Shown here in pieces: positions 35,258 through 43,887 of a DNA stretch of 64,000 nucleotides. The DNA is taken from positions 1,118,514 through 1,182,513 of the forward strand of contig CP051246.1 of assembly GCA_017795085.1 (NCBI GenBank), written 5' to 3'. The position numbers and the translations under genes are program-made. The DNA comes from Salegentibacter sp. (lineage in GTDB: Bacteria > Bacteroidota > Bacteroidia > Flavobacteriales > Flavobacteriaceae). Each line of letters starts with the position of its first letter. The stretch's first letter is position 1. The notes beneath the pieces are model-generated. The model did not search any database and had not been told where the DNA came from. It saw nothing but the letters and a program-made list of their open reading frames with translations.

Positions 35258-37228
35258 ATGGCAAGATTAAAGAGGGCCTTATATAAAATATTTTCGGGAG
35301 CTGACAGTTCCCTTGACTTGCGTAATATCAAATATTTACCACGTTGGGCTGTATTGCTTATTGATATTGCCCTGGTTGCACTATCTACCTTATTCACAAT
35401 ACTTATTGTTGTAGATTTAACCCCCCAGTACTATAAGTTGTTAAGCTTTTATGATAAGGCGCTTCTTATTACTGCGGTTTATATTTTTTACTTCTATATT
35501 TTTAAAACCTTTGCGGGTATTATTAGGTACTCTTCTAATATTGACGCCCTTAAATTGTTACTGGCTACTATTAGCTCCTTTTTTAGCTTACTACTTATTA
35601 ATTACATCACTTTTTTTATTATAGGTGAAAAGATTTTTCTGCTAGGCGAATTACTTATAAACGTATGCCTTTCTTTTACCATGTTATTCCTCTTTAGGCT
35701 GGGGGTAAAACAAGTTTACGAATATTTTAAGCTGGTTCAAAAAAATGAGGATCTAATGCCCACTGTTATTGTTGGCGCTGATGAAAATGCGATTTCTGTG
35801 GCCGGGGCTTTGGATATTGAACATCCCAAACGATTTAAAATTGTCGGGTTTTTAACCCAGGAAGATCAAAATAAAAAAATACGATTACTGGACAAGCCGG
35901 TAATTACCCATTCGGGCAAGGTACATCACGCTGTTAAATCTTTAGGAGCGGAAGCTATTATTCTTTCAGAGCATAATTTGAGTGCAGAACAGAAATTTGA
36001 AATAGTTGAAAATTGCCTAGAAAATAATATTAAGGTGTTTAATGCTCCTGTTGTTTCCACCTGGGAAGAAGCAGGGCAGCCTATTGCCCAAAAGGTGAAA
36101 TCGCTCCAGATTGAAGATTTACTGGATCGGGAACCTATTAAACTAGATCCTAAGAATAAAATTGAGCAGCTTACCGGAAAAACTATTTTAGTGACCGGGG
36201 GTGCAGGGTCTATAGGAAGTGAGATTGTTAGGCAGGTTGCCGATTATCAGCCTAAAAAGTTGATTATCCTTGACCAGGCCGAAAGTCCGTTACATAGTTT
36301 AAGACTGGAGATAGAGTCTAAGTTTCCTGAGTTAAATTGCATATTTATAATTTGTGATGTAGGTAATATTAAGCGACTTGAACTTATGTTTCAAAGGCAA
36401 AATATAGATGTGGTATACCATGCCGCAGCTTATAAACATGTACCCTTAATGGAGGAAAATCCCCATGAAGCGGTATTTGTAAATATTGCCGGTACAAGAA
36501 ATTTAGCCGATTTATCAGTTAAATATAAAGTTGGCCATTTTGTAATGGTTTCCACCGATAAGGCGGTAAACCCGAGTAATGTGATGGGAGCTTCAAAACG
36601 CGCTGCCGAGATGTATGTACAATCCCTTTACCATCATCAAATAACGGAAAACCAACAAGTCCATACCAAATTTATAACCACACGATTTGGCAATGTATTA
36701 GGCTCAAACGGTTCGGTAGTTCCTTTGTTTAAAAAACAGATTGAGAAAGGCGGACCGGTAACCATTACCCATCCTGATATAATCCGGTATTTTATGACGA
36801 TTCCCGAAGCTTGCCAATTAGTTTTGGAAGCCGGTGCCATGGGAAAAGGTGGGGAAATTTTTGTTTTTGATATGGGCGAGCCGGTTAAAATTATGGATCT
36901 GGCCGTTAAAATGATCAAACTGGCCGGTTATGAACCTGATAAAAGTATTAAAGTGAAAATTACCGGGTTACGTCCCGGAGAAAAGCTTTATGAGGAGTTG
37001 TTGAATGATGAATGTAAAACGCTACCCACCCATCATAAAAAGATTATGATTGGCCAGGATGTGGTTAGGGATTATTTGCAAATAGCCTCCCATATTAAAT
37101 TGATTATCGAATCGGCTAATAATTTTAATCCTGAGATCGTGGTTGGGGAGTTAAAAGCTTTAATTCCCGAGTTTAAGAGTAATAATTCTTTATTTGAAAG
37201 TTTAGATCAAAAAGATAAAAGCCTTTAA
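35258..37228 (+). CDS. WbpM/PglF/CapD-type UDP-GlcNAc 4,6-dehydratase
   Basis: 656 residues. Four N-terminal membrane segments (about 25-150) and a CoA-binding-like Rossmann part are followed by the catalytic SDR domain with TILVTGGAGSIGSEIVRQV near residue 308, STDKAVNPSNVMGASKRAAE (Met in place of the usual Tyr, as in PglF/WbpM) and KITGLRPGEKLYEELL. It makes the membrane-associated 4-keto-6-deoxy intermediate for the aminotransferase at 33256 and the SDR at 30694. It closes the biosynthetic part of the locus; the IS21 copy follows 475 bp downstream. Confidence 0.93.
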   Translation: MARLKRALYKIFSGADSSLDLRNIKYLPRWAVLLIDIALVALSTLFTILIVVDLTPQYYKLLSFYDKALLITAVYIFYFYIFKTFAGIIRYSSNIDALKLLLATISSFFSLLLINYITFFIIGEKIFLLGELLINVCLSFTMLFLFRLGVKQVYEYFKLVQKNEDLMPTVIVGADENAISVAGALDIEHPKRFKIVGFLTQEDQNKKIRLLDKPVITHSGKVHHAVKSLGAEAIILSEHNLSAEQKFEIVENCLENNIKVFNAPVVSTWEEAGQPIAQKVKSLQIEDLLDREPIKLDPKNKIEQLTGKTILVTGGAGSIGSEIVRQVADYQPKKLIILDQAESPLHSLRLEIESKFPELNCIFIICDVGNIKRLELMFQRQNIDVVYHAAAYKHVPLMEENPHEAVFVNIAGTRNLADLSVKYKVGHFVMVSTDKAVNPSNVMGASKRAAEMYVQSLYHHQITENQQVHTKFITTRFGNVLGSNGSVVPLFKKQIEKGGPVTITHPDIIRYFMTIPEACQLVLEAGAMGKGGEIFVFDMGEPVKIMDLAVKMIKLAGYEPDKSIKVKITGLRPGEKLYEELLNDECKTLPTHHKKIMIGQDVVRDYLQIASHIKLIIESANNFNPEIVVGELKALIPEFKSNNSLFESLDQKDKSL

Positions 37229-37279
37229 GCTTCTTAGCTCTATATTGTATTATGAATCGTGTATAATGTAAGAAAGTGT

Positions 37280-37530
37280 GTGTTGCCTTCGACAAGGCTG
37301 ACAGTCTGGAATTTCTCGTTTGCAGGCTTAGAAGAGGTAAGAAGGGAGTTCTATGTGGAAGGGTTTCCGAATTGCTACGCAAATGGAACTGCAAGCCAAC
37401 AACTAAATTTTCTCCAGGATTTCAAAAATTATTAACGCTGCTGATTTACCATTATCTCACGCAGAATTTAAATCTCAAACGCGTTATTTTCCTACACTAG
37501 ATAATTTTTTTATCACGGGTCTCAGGCTGA
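37280..37530. repeat. Dispersed repeat B, copy 1
   Basis: Shares GTTCTATGTGGAAGGGTTTC, ACTAAATTTT, ATTCAAAAATTATTAACGCT-type text (here TTTCAAAAATTATTAACGCT), GCTGATTTAC, CACTAGATAATTTTTTTAT and CACGGGTCTCAGG with 45440-45690 and, in shorter form, 59490-59660. Confidence 0.7.
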
Positions 37531-37695
37531 CAGTTGAGATTACTTCAGTTCGTACTTTTTTTCATGATGTGTGTGTTTTTTGACTAAAGAGGTGCAGTAA
37601 TTTTTTGATTATATAATAAATAGTGTAAATTGTATAATAAAAAAGAAACCTTAATCCCTACCTTAAATTTTAAACCTTAAACCCCTTTATGAGTT

Positions 37696-37702
37696 TTTTG
37701 TC
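37696..37702. repeat. IS21 copy 1 target-site duplication, left
   Basis: TTTTGTC directly before the element, repeated at 40301-40307. Confidence 0.75.
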
Positions 37703-37788
37703 TGGATATTCTGGTGATGCTGACCCCTCGTACTGGCCATACTGACCCCCCTAAGGATTTTGGTCAAAAAGATAAGATAATGACAATA

Positions 37789-38508
37789 TTACAGTTTTTT
37801 TCTAAGACTTTCCCCCTTTAATTCTATTCGGTGTGAGGTGTGTACCAAACGGTCCAAAATTGCGTCAGCAATGCTTGCCTCGCCAATGATATCATACCAA
37901 CTTCCTACGGGAAGTTGACTAGCGATTATTGTTGATGATCTTCCGTGGCGATCCTCAATGATTTCCATCAGATCCATTTGTTGTTTTCCATCTAAATGGG
38001 CCAGTCCAAAGTCGTCCAGGATCAGCAGTTTAGCTTTTGCCAGCTTATCAAAGAATTTCAGGAAGCTCCCATCAAGACGGGTCATTTTGGTTTTCATCAT
38101 TAATTTTTGAGTATTATAATAGAGGACTTTATGGCCCTGGCTACAGGCCTGGTGTCCAAGGGCTGAAGCAAGAAAACTTTTTCCACAACCCGTGGCCCCG
38201 GTCAGTAAGATGGATTCCCCTTTTTCTAGATAGGCACCACTGGTAAGTTCTGTGATTTGCGTTTTATTGATCCCTCTGGTGGCATCCAGGTTGAGTTCTT
38301 CCACGCTGGCCTGGTATCTGAACTGTGCACTTTTTTTCAGGCGTTCAAAACGGCGATGTGTTCGGTCTTCTGCTTCCGCCTGTAACAAGACTTCCAGGCC
38401 TTCCCCAAAGGAGAGTTCGTGATGTTGCCGGGTCTCCACCATGGCTTTCCAGCTGCTTTGCATACCATGTAGCCGAAGTTTCGTTAATTGATTTTCAATG
38501 GTGTTCAT
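37789..38508 (-). CDS. istB: IS21 helper ATPase IstB, copy 1
   Basis: 239 residues, AAA+ ATPase with Walker A (LLTGATGCGKSFLASALGHQ), Walker B LLILDDFGLAHLD and IASQLPVGSWYD near residue 195. IstB regulates the transposase and selects the target. It lies 25 bp downstream of istA in one operon. Its predicted protein is identical to copy 2 (49094-49813), suggesting recent duplication. Confidence 0.95.
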   Translation of the reverse strand: MNTIENQLTKLRLHGMQSSWKAMVETRQHHELSFGEGLEVLLQAEAEDRTHRRFERLKKSAQFRYQASVEELNLDATRGINKTQITELTSGAYLEKGESILLTGATGCGKSFLASALGHQACSQGHKVLYYNTQKLMMKTKMTRLDGSFLKFFDKLAKAKLLILDDFGLAHLDGKQQMDLMEIIEDRHGRSSTIIASQLPVGSWYDIIGEASIADAILDRLVHTSHRIELKGESLRKKL

Positions 38509-38533
38509 ATATTGATTTTTAATAGATTACATA

Positions 38534-40078
38534 TTATTTATAGGATGATGCTCCACGGATATTCCCGTGAGGGGATCTGGATTTTATTACAGGCTCTTCA
38601 GGGTATTCGGTCATCCTGTTTTCCAGGATTTGTTTTAAGAACTTGTACGAGTAATTCTGATGTTCCATTGCCACCTCACAGGCTTTGGTAAAGGGTTCGA
38701 GGTTTGTTTTTCGAGCCAGGTTTAAGATACCATCACAGCTTTTGTAAAGCTGCTCAGGATATTTATCTTGTTTGAACAAGGCCTCCATATACTGGTATAA
38801 CGTCTCGGAATGATTATAGCCGCGCTGCATGTAATAGGTGGGGCTTCGCTCTTTGTAGTACTGATGATGGGAACACAGGTGTTCCTTGCGGGTGGTATAC
38901 TTACCTTTCCGGTAACTCCGGGGATGTGTGGCAATCAGGTTGGCTTTGTGGTATATTTTCACCAGGGATCGGGTGTAGATCACTTTGACCTTCATCCCGA
39001 TATAAGTGAAGGGTACGCTATAATAGTGCTTGTCCATACCCAGTTGAATATGATTGTTTTTAGCCACCTTATGTTCTTTATAGTACTTGATCTCAAAGGG
39101 CTCGCCAGGTAAAGGCTGCAGGGTATGTTTCTCATCGGCCAGGAACTTCTCTTCCCTGCAATAGTCTTTCTGTTGCATACGGGTCTGGTTATGTTCCCTG
39201 ACTTTCTGAGCAATAGCCTGGTTTAGAGAAGGAAGATCAAAGAAAGTAAGCTCGCGAAGTTTCGCGTATACCCGGCTATAGATCAGCTTTACCTGATTCT
39301 CAACCAGGGATTTGTCTTGGGGCTTTCTGGGACGGGCCGGGGTCACCGAAGTACCATAATGGTTGGCAAAATCTTCCAGTGCCTGGTTGATATCGGGTTC
39401 ATAAGGATTGGCTTTAGTTACCGCGGATTTAAGATTATCCGGTACCAGTGTTAACGGAACTCCTCCCAAATTTTTTAAACAACAGCCCAGGGCATAGATA
39501 AAATCTTCAAGCTTTTGGCTGGGTACCGCCATGGCAAAGCAATAGTCAGAGTACGGCAGGCAGGCCACAAAGACCTGGACTTTAATTTCTTCCCCGGTCT
39601 CCCGGTCGATGTAAGATAAAAGTTTACCCGCGTAATCCACATACAGTTTATCTCCGGCTTTATGGTCCAGTACCATAGAGGGCTTACCGCTACGACGGTG
39701 TTGCAGCATATGGTAACAGAACTGCGCATAACTATAGGGATAAGGGTTATCGGCTTTATATTCCTCCCAGAGCAGCAAACGGGTAACACCTACTTTGCCC
39801 AGCTCTTTACAATAATAGGCTAAATGAGGTTTGAGCTGCTCATAGCGCTCATCTTTATAGGCTGGATTTCCTGGCCATAGTTTACCCTCCAGGACAGGGT
39901 CCTCTAAAGCCAGCAAAGTTTCTATGGGAAGATTGCCCGCATCAGCTTTACGAACATAGCCTTTGACAGTATTCTTACTCAAAGACAGCGCCTTTGCAAT
40001 GGTTTTTATTCCCTTTCCCTGTTGGTGCAGACGAAGTATTTGTTTTACTTGACTCATTAGTTTTGGTTTTCCGGACAT
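38534..40078 (-). CDS. istA: IS21 transposase IstA, copy 1
   Basis: 514 residues from MSGKPKLMSQVKQIL; a later ATG (MSQVKQILRLHQQGKG) is also possible. A longer frame starts at 40180, but its first 34 codons are read through the transposase-binding repeats and are not protein-like. An N-terminal HTH (IKTIAKALSLSKNTVKGYVR) precedes the DDE/rve catalytic domain (KLYVDYAGKLLSYID, LTLVPDNLKSAVTKAN, KSLVENQVKLIYSRVYAKL). It catalyses cut/copy steps of transposition with IstB. Confidence 0.94.
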   Translation of the reverse strand: MSGKPKLMSQVKQILRLHQQGKGIKTIAKALSLSKNTVKGYVRKADAGNLPIETLLALEDPVLEGKLWPGNPAYKDERYEQLKPHLAYYCKELGKVGVTRLLLWEEYKADNPYPYSYAQFCYHMLQHRRSGKPSMVLDHKAGDKLYVDYAGKLLSYIDRETGEEIKVQVFVACLPYSDYCFAMAVPSQKLEDFIYALGCCLKNLGGVPLTLVPDNLKSAVTKANPYEPDINQALEDFANHYGTSVTPARPRKPQDKSLVENQVKLIYSRVYAKLRELTFFDLPSLNQAIAQKVREHNQTRMQQKDYCREEKFLADEKHTLQPLPGEPFEIKYYKEHKVAKNNHIQLGMDKHYYSVPFTYIGMKVKVIYTRSLVKIYHKANLIATHPRSYRKGKYTTRKEHLCSHHQYYKERSPTYYMQRGYNHSETLYQYMEALFKQDKYPEQLYKSCDGILNLARKTNLEPFTKACEVAMEHQNYSYKFLKQILENRMTEYPEEPVIKSRSPHGNIRGASSYK

Positions 40079-40300
40079 CTCTGATCTTTTGGTGGATACC
40101 ACCAAATAAACCAAAACCAGAAAGAAAATAGCCAAGGGGGGCAGCATGCTCCCGAATAAATTATCCAGAGGGGTCAACATGCTCCAGAATAATTTTAAAA
40201 ATTTAGCTATCTTCTTTTTCTAAGGGGGGTCAGCATCCGCCAGAACGACAGCACGCTAAATCTAGACTGTTAGGGGGGTCAGCTTAGTCCAGTGTATCCA

Positions 40301-40307
40301 TTTTGTC
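40301..40307. repeat. IS21 copy 1 target-site duplication, right
   Basis: TTTTGTC directly after the element. With the left copy it restores the 14-bp palindrome TTTTGTCGACAAAA as the pre-insertion target. Confidence 0.75.
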
Positions 40308-40351
40308 GACAAAATCTTTGTTCTAGTTAAGAATTAATAAATCTAAAATTT

Positions 40352-40359
40352 TATATTCG
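40352..40359 (+). promoter_or_regulatory. Possible -7 element before wza
   Basis: TATATTCG differs from the Bacteroidota -7 consensus TAnnTTTG at one base and sits 17 bp before the wza start. No good -33 TTG is visible at the right distance, so this is tentative. The IS21 insertion 75 bp upstream of wza may have changed the promoter. Confidence 0.25.
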
Positions 40360-40375
40360 CACAAATTTTAAAATT

Positions 40376-41170
40376 ATGAAATTGGTTCACTATATAAAAC
40401 CTGCGTTACTTGCTTTGGTAGTCGGGGTTTTAATTACTTCCTGTGTGTCTCGGGAAGATATTGTTTACCTTCATAACCTGGAGAAAACAGAAGCCTTACA
40501 AGGAACTAATAAAGTGCCTGAGGCTATTAAACCTAAAGATTTATTAACCATAAGTGTAGCCGCGCCGGAACAGGTGGCGGCACTTCCCTATAATCTTCCC
40601 GTAGTGGGTGCCCCGATGAACGGCATCGATATGAGCATGAGCGTAAATGGCCGGCAGCAAATGCAAACCTACCTGGTGAATTCAGAAGGGAATATTCAAT
40701 TTCCGCAATTAGGTGCGGTGGAAGTAGCCGGTTTGAGTAGGGAGGAAGTTTCCAAAAAACTGGAAGGTATTCTTACCGATTATATTAAAGACCCTCTTGT
40801 AACGGTACGTATTGAGAATTTTGAAATCAGTGTTCTCGGGGAGGTTAACAGGCCGGGGACTTTTGATATTGAAGACGGATATGTAAGCCTGCCCCAGGCT
40901 TTGGGTATGGCTGGGGATATGAGTATTTACGGCCGGCGCGATAATGTTTTAGTGGTACGGGAAGAGAACGGTGAAAAAACCCATGCGTATTTAGACCTTA
41001 CCGATTCTGCAATCACCGAATCCCCATATTACTACCTGAAACAAAACGATGTGGTGTATATTGAACCTAACAGGCCGCAACGCCAGAGTGCCAGCTATAA
41101 CCGGAATGCCTCGGTCTATATTTCCATCGCCTCCGTAATTGTTTCATTAGCCGTTCTAATAACCCGATAA
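40376..41170 (+). CDS. wza: Polysaccharide export outer-membrane lipoprotein Wza
   Basis: 264 residues. Signal peptide with lipobox ITSC (Cys23), then a poly-export (PES) domain (KPKDLLTISVAAPEQVAALP) and an SLBB domain (VTVRIENFEISVLGEVNRPG). A C-terminal membrane segment (YISIASVIVSLAVLI, about 248-262) is typical of the Bacteroidota form. It forms the outer-membrane channel for the polysaccharide built by 14214-37228. It is followed after 6 bp by wzc. IS21 copy 1 now separates it from the biosynthetic genes. Confidence 0.92.
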   Translation: MKLVHYIKPALLALVVGVLITSCVSREDIVYLHNLEKTEALQGTNKVPEAIKPKDLLTISVAAPEQVAALPYNLPVVGAPMNGIDMSMSVNGRQQMQTYLVNSEGNIQFPQLGAVEVAGLSREEVSKKLEGILTDYIKDPLVTVRIENFEISVLGEVNRPGTFDIEDGYVSLPQALGMAGDMSIYGRRDNVLVVREENGEKTHAYLDLTDSAITESPYYYLKQNDVVYIEPNRPQRQSASYNRNASVYISIASVIVSLAVLITR

Positions 41171-41176
41171 CAAACT

Positions 41177-43576
41177 ATGTCACAACAGCAGCCTACTCCC
41201 CCTGTTCATCAGCAGGAAGAAGAAATTGATTTAAGGGAAGAATTAGAAAAGTATTTACGGTATTGGCCCTGGTTTGTTATCGGGGTGATACTTTGTGTAA
41301 TGCTTGCGGTAGTTTACCTGAAATTTAGCACCCCCAGTTATGATACCGTAGCCAGTATTATTATTAAAGATGAAGAAAGTAAAGGCCCTGCTTCTGAAAT
41401 GGAAGCTTTTGCCGATATGGGATTTCTTAGCGGGATGGGGACCAATAGCATTGAAAATGAAATAGGAATTCTTCAGTCTAAATATCTGATGACCAATGTG
41501 GTTAAGGAATTAAAACTAAATGTTGGCTATTTTGAGGATTCCGGAATAAAGGAAGTTGAAATCTATGATAAGAGTCCATTTCTTGTACAGATCCTAAAAA
41601 TGGATGAGCGCCGGTTAATACAGGATATTGAGGAAGAAAAAGGCAATGCCTTTAGGATAATCCCCAATGGGGAGGGCTTTAGCTTTGTTAACCTGGAAAC
41701 AAATAAAAAAACCGAAGCTAAATTCGGGGTTCCTTTTAATACAGGTTTTGCCGAAATTATTGTTACTAAAAATGATTTGGTGCCTTCTCTTGATCTTGCT
41801 GAAGCTGAAACCGTAATCTTAAAGTTTTATACGGTGGAAAATGTGGAGCAAAAATACAGGGAAAACGTACAGGTAAACCTGCCCGCTGAAAAATCCAGCC
41901 TGATAAACCTTAATTTGCAAGACCCGGTAAAACGTAAAGCCCAGGATATTTTAGACCAGTTGGTATTGGAGTATAATAAAGAAGCCATTGAAGATAAAAA
42001 CCTGGTAGCCCGTAATACGGCTTCGTTTATCGATGAGCGGTTGGCGATAATTAACGAGGAGCTTGATTCTGTAGAAGTAGGGAAGGAATCTTTTAAAGAA
42101 GCTAACCGCCTTGCAGATATTGAAACTGAAGCGGAACTGTTTATAGAAAATGCCAGCGATTACCGTAAGAAATCTGAAGAAATCGGCACCCAACTGGAAT
42201 TGACCAGAGCCATGATTTCTTATTTGGAATCGGGGAATGATTATGAATTATTACCCGCCAATTTAGGACTGGAAGGAGAAAGTGTAAACCAGCAAATAAC
42301 TGAATATAATAGTCTGGTTTTAGAACGAAACCGCGTACTATCGGGATCTACAGAACGAAACCCCGTTGTGGTACGGCTAGATAGCCAGATTGAGCAATTA
42401 CAGGCTAATGTTCTAAAAAGCATGAAGCGTTTACAGGCCAATCTTGAGATTACTCAGGAAGACTTAAGACAGCAAGGGGCCGCCATAGGTTCGGAAATTG
42501 CGGCTATTCCCTCAAAAGAACGACAATATCGTGGTATTGAACGCCAGCAAAACATAAAGGAAGCTTTATATTTATTCCTTTTACAAAAGCGGGAAGAGAA
42601 TTCCCTTTCCCTGGCCATTACCGCACCTAAGGCAAAAATAGTTGACAGGGCATACAGTTCTCAAGATCCGGTTTCACCAAAGTCAAAAATAGTACTGCTG
42701 GCTGCCTTAATCCTCGGTTTGTTGATTCCGTTCCTGGTAATTTACCTTCGGAATTTACTGAATAATAAGATCAACAGCCGGGAAGATATTGAACGGGCAG
42801 TGAAAGATATTCCTATAGTAGGGGAGTTACCCCGTATAGCCAAAAAAGATACCGATATTATATCTTCAAACGACCGCTCGGTATTATCGGAAGCTTTTAG
42901 GATTATGGTAACCAATTTGCAATATTTATTGGTTAATACTGGTGATAAAGAAAAAGGGATTAAGCTTTTTGTTACATCTACGGTAAAAGGAGAAGGAAAA
43001 ACATTTACTGCTTTTAACCTGGCTATGACCTTTGCCAATATGGGTAAAAAAGTATTGATTCTAGGGGCCGATTTAAGGAATCCGCAATTGCAGCGTTATG
43101 AGGAAGGAGCTCGTAGTTTTAGAGGAGTTAGCGATTATCTTGTCGGCAATGAAAGCACTTTATCAGAACTTACCGAATCATCGAAATTGAGTGAGAATTT
43201 AGATTTAATCTCTTCCGGAAGTATACCGCCGAACCCTTCTGAACTCTTACGAAGCAAGAGAATGGGGGAACTATTTGCGGAACTGGAAGAAAAATATGAT
43301 TATATCATTGTAGATACCGCTCCGGCCATGCTGGTAGCCGATACTTTTCTTATTAATAAATACGCCGATTTAACCTTGTATGTAAGTCGGGCAGGATATA
43401 CAGAAAAGAAGTTGCTTAACTTTTTGACAGATACCCGTGCCGATGGGAAATTACACGATATAAGCATTGTGTTGAACGATGTGGAAAGTGCTAATTTTGG
43501 CTATGGAAATAAATATGGCTATGCATATGGAGAAGAAGAATCCGGATTTTGGCAGAAAGTTAAAAACCGTTTTTAA
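41177..43576 (+). CDS. wzc: Capsule chain-length regulator and tyrosine kinase Wzc
   Basis: 799 residues. A membrane segment (about 34-52), a Wzz-type periplasmic coiled-coil domain, a second membrane segment (about 505-525) and a C-terminal BY-kinase domain with Walker A (TSTVKGEGKTFTAFN, about 597) and Walker B (YDYIIVDTAPAML, about 707). The Walker A' region reads ILGADLRNP, with Gly where many family members have Asp. The tail is tyrosine-rich (FGYGNKYGYAYGEEE), the usual autophosphorylation cluster. It controls polymer length and drives export with Wza. Confidence 0.93.
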   Translation: MSQQQPTPPVHQQEEEIDLREELEKYLRYWPWFVIGVILCVMLAVVYLKFSTPSYDTVASIIIKDEESKGPASEMEAFADMGFLSGMGTNSIENEIGILQSKYLMTNVVKELKLNVGYFEDSGIKEVEIYDKSPFLVQILKMDERRLIQDIEEEKGNAFRIIPNGEGFSFVNLETNKKTEAKFGVPFNTGFAEIIVTKNDLVPSLDLAEAETVILKFYTVENVEQKYRENVQVNLPAEKSSLINLNLQDPVKRKAQDILDQLVLEYNKEAIEDKNLVARNTASFIDERLAIINEELDSVEVGKESFKEANRLADIETEAELFIENASDYRKKSEEIGTQLELTRAMISYLESGNDYELLPANLGLEGESVNQQITEYNSLVLERNRVLSGSTERNPVVVRLDSQIEQLQANVLKSMKRLQANLEITQEDLRQQGAAIGSEIAAIPSKERQYRGIERQQNIKEALYLFLLQKREENSLSLAITAPKAKIVDRAYSSQDPVSPKSKIVLLAALILGLLIPFLVIYLRNLLNNKINSREDIERAVKDIPIVGELPRIAKKDTDIISSNDRSVLSEAFRIMVTNLQYLLVNTGDKEKGIKLFVTSTVKGEGKTFTAFNLAMTFANMGKKVLILGADLRNPQLQRYEEGARSFRGVSDYLVGNESTLSELTESSKLSENLDLISSGSIPPNPSELLRSKRMGELFAELEEKYDYIIVDTAPAMLVADTFLINKYADLTLYVSRAGYTEKKLLNFLTDTRADGKLHDISIVLNDVESANFGYGNKYGYAYGEEESGFWQKVKNRF

Positions 43577-43887
43577 AGCGATTCTGAATGTATAGTGTAA
43601 GGCCTTCGACGGTCTCAGTCTGACAGGTTGGGACTGCTCTTCGAGGCTCAGAGTGAGACGTGGATGAGATTCCTGAAAACAAATCGGGCAGACTCTGAAT
43701 CAAGTTCAGGATGACGGGATCAAAAAAAGTAAAAGCCCCCTAGCCCTCAAAGGGGAATAAATGAGGGGTTTATAGAGAGTATAGTGTAGAAAGTATAATG
43801 TTGTAGAGCTTAAATTGTGTTTGTTATTAAAGCACCTCTCCCTCAGGGAGAGGTGAGGGTTAATATTAATTACAAGGTTGAATAAAA
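43577..43887. other. Repeat mosaic between wzc and the exonuclease gene
   Basis: No gene. It holds GTATAGTGTAAGGCCTTCGA, a GACTCTGAATCAAGTTCAGG copy at 43690-43716, a CCCCCTAGCCCTCAAAGGGG repeat at 43734-43753, TATAGTGTAGAAAGTATAATG and the hairpin CTCTCCCTCAGGGAGAG at 43840-43856. The hairpin could act as a terminator of the wza-wzc operon, though it lacks a clear T-run. Confidence 0.65.

Larger units (their letters stand above)
37229..37702. other. Repeat-filled spacer before IS21 copy 1
   Basis: No gene. It begins with a GTGTATAATGTAAGAAAGTG unit and holds dispersed repeat B, copy 1 (37280-37530), then low-complexity A/T up to the IS21 target site. The frame 37276-37500 is a reading of repeat B. 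Confidence 0.65.
37703..40300 (-). mobile_element. IS21-family insertion sequence, copy 1 (2598 bp)
   Basis: The ends are TGGATATTCTGGTGATGCTG (left) and, read inward from the right, TGGATACACTGGACTAAGCT; they form an imperfect inverted repeat with shared TGGATA, TGG and GCTGACCCC. The element is flanked by TTTTGTC on both sides. It encodes istB and istA on the reverse strand. The same 2598-bp length and identical predicted proteins occur at 47302-49899 in opposite orientation. Several GCTGACCCCCC-type sites cluster inside the istA end, as expected for transposase-binding sites. Confidence 0.95.

Noticed and set aside
37276-37500. 74-residue frame before IS21 copy 1
   Set aside because: It reads through dispersed repeat B, which occurs elsewhere without an open frame.
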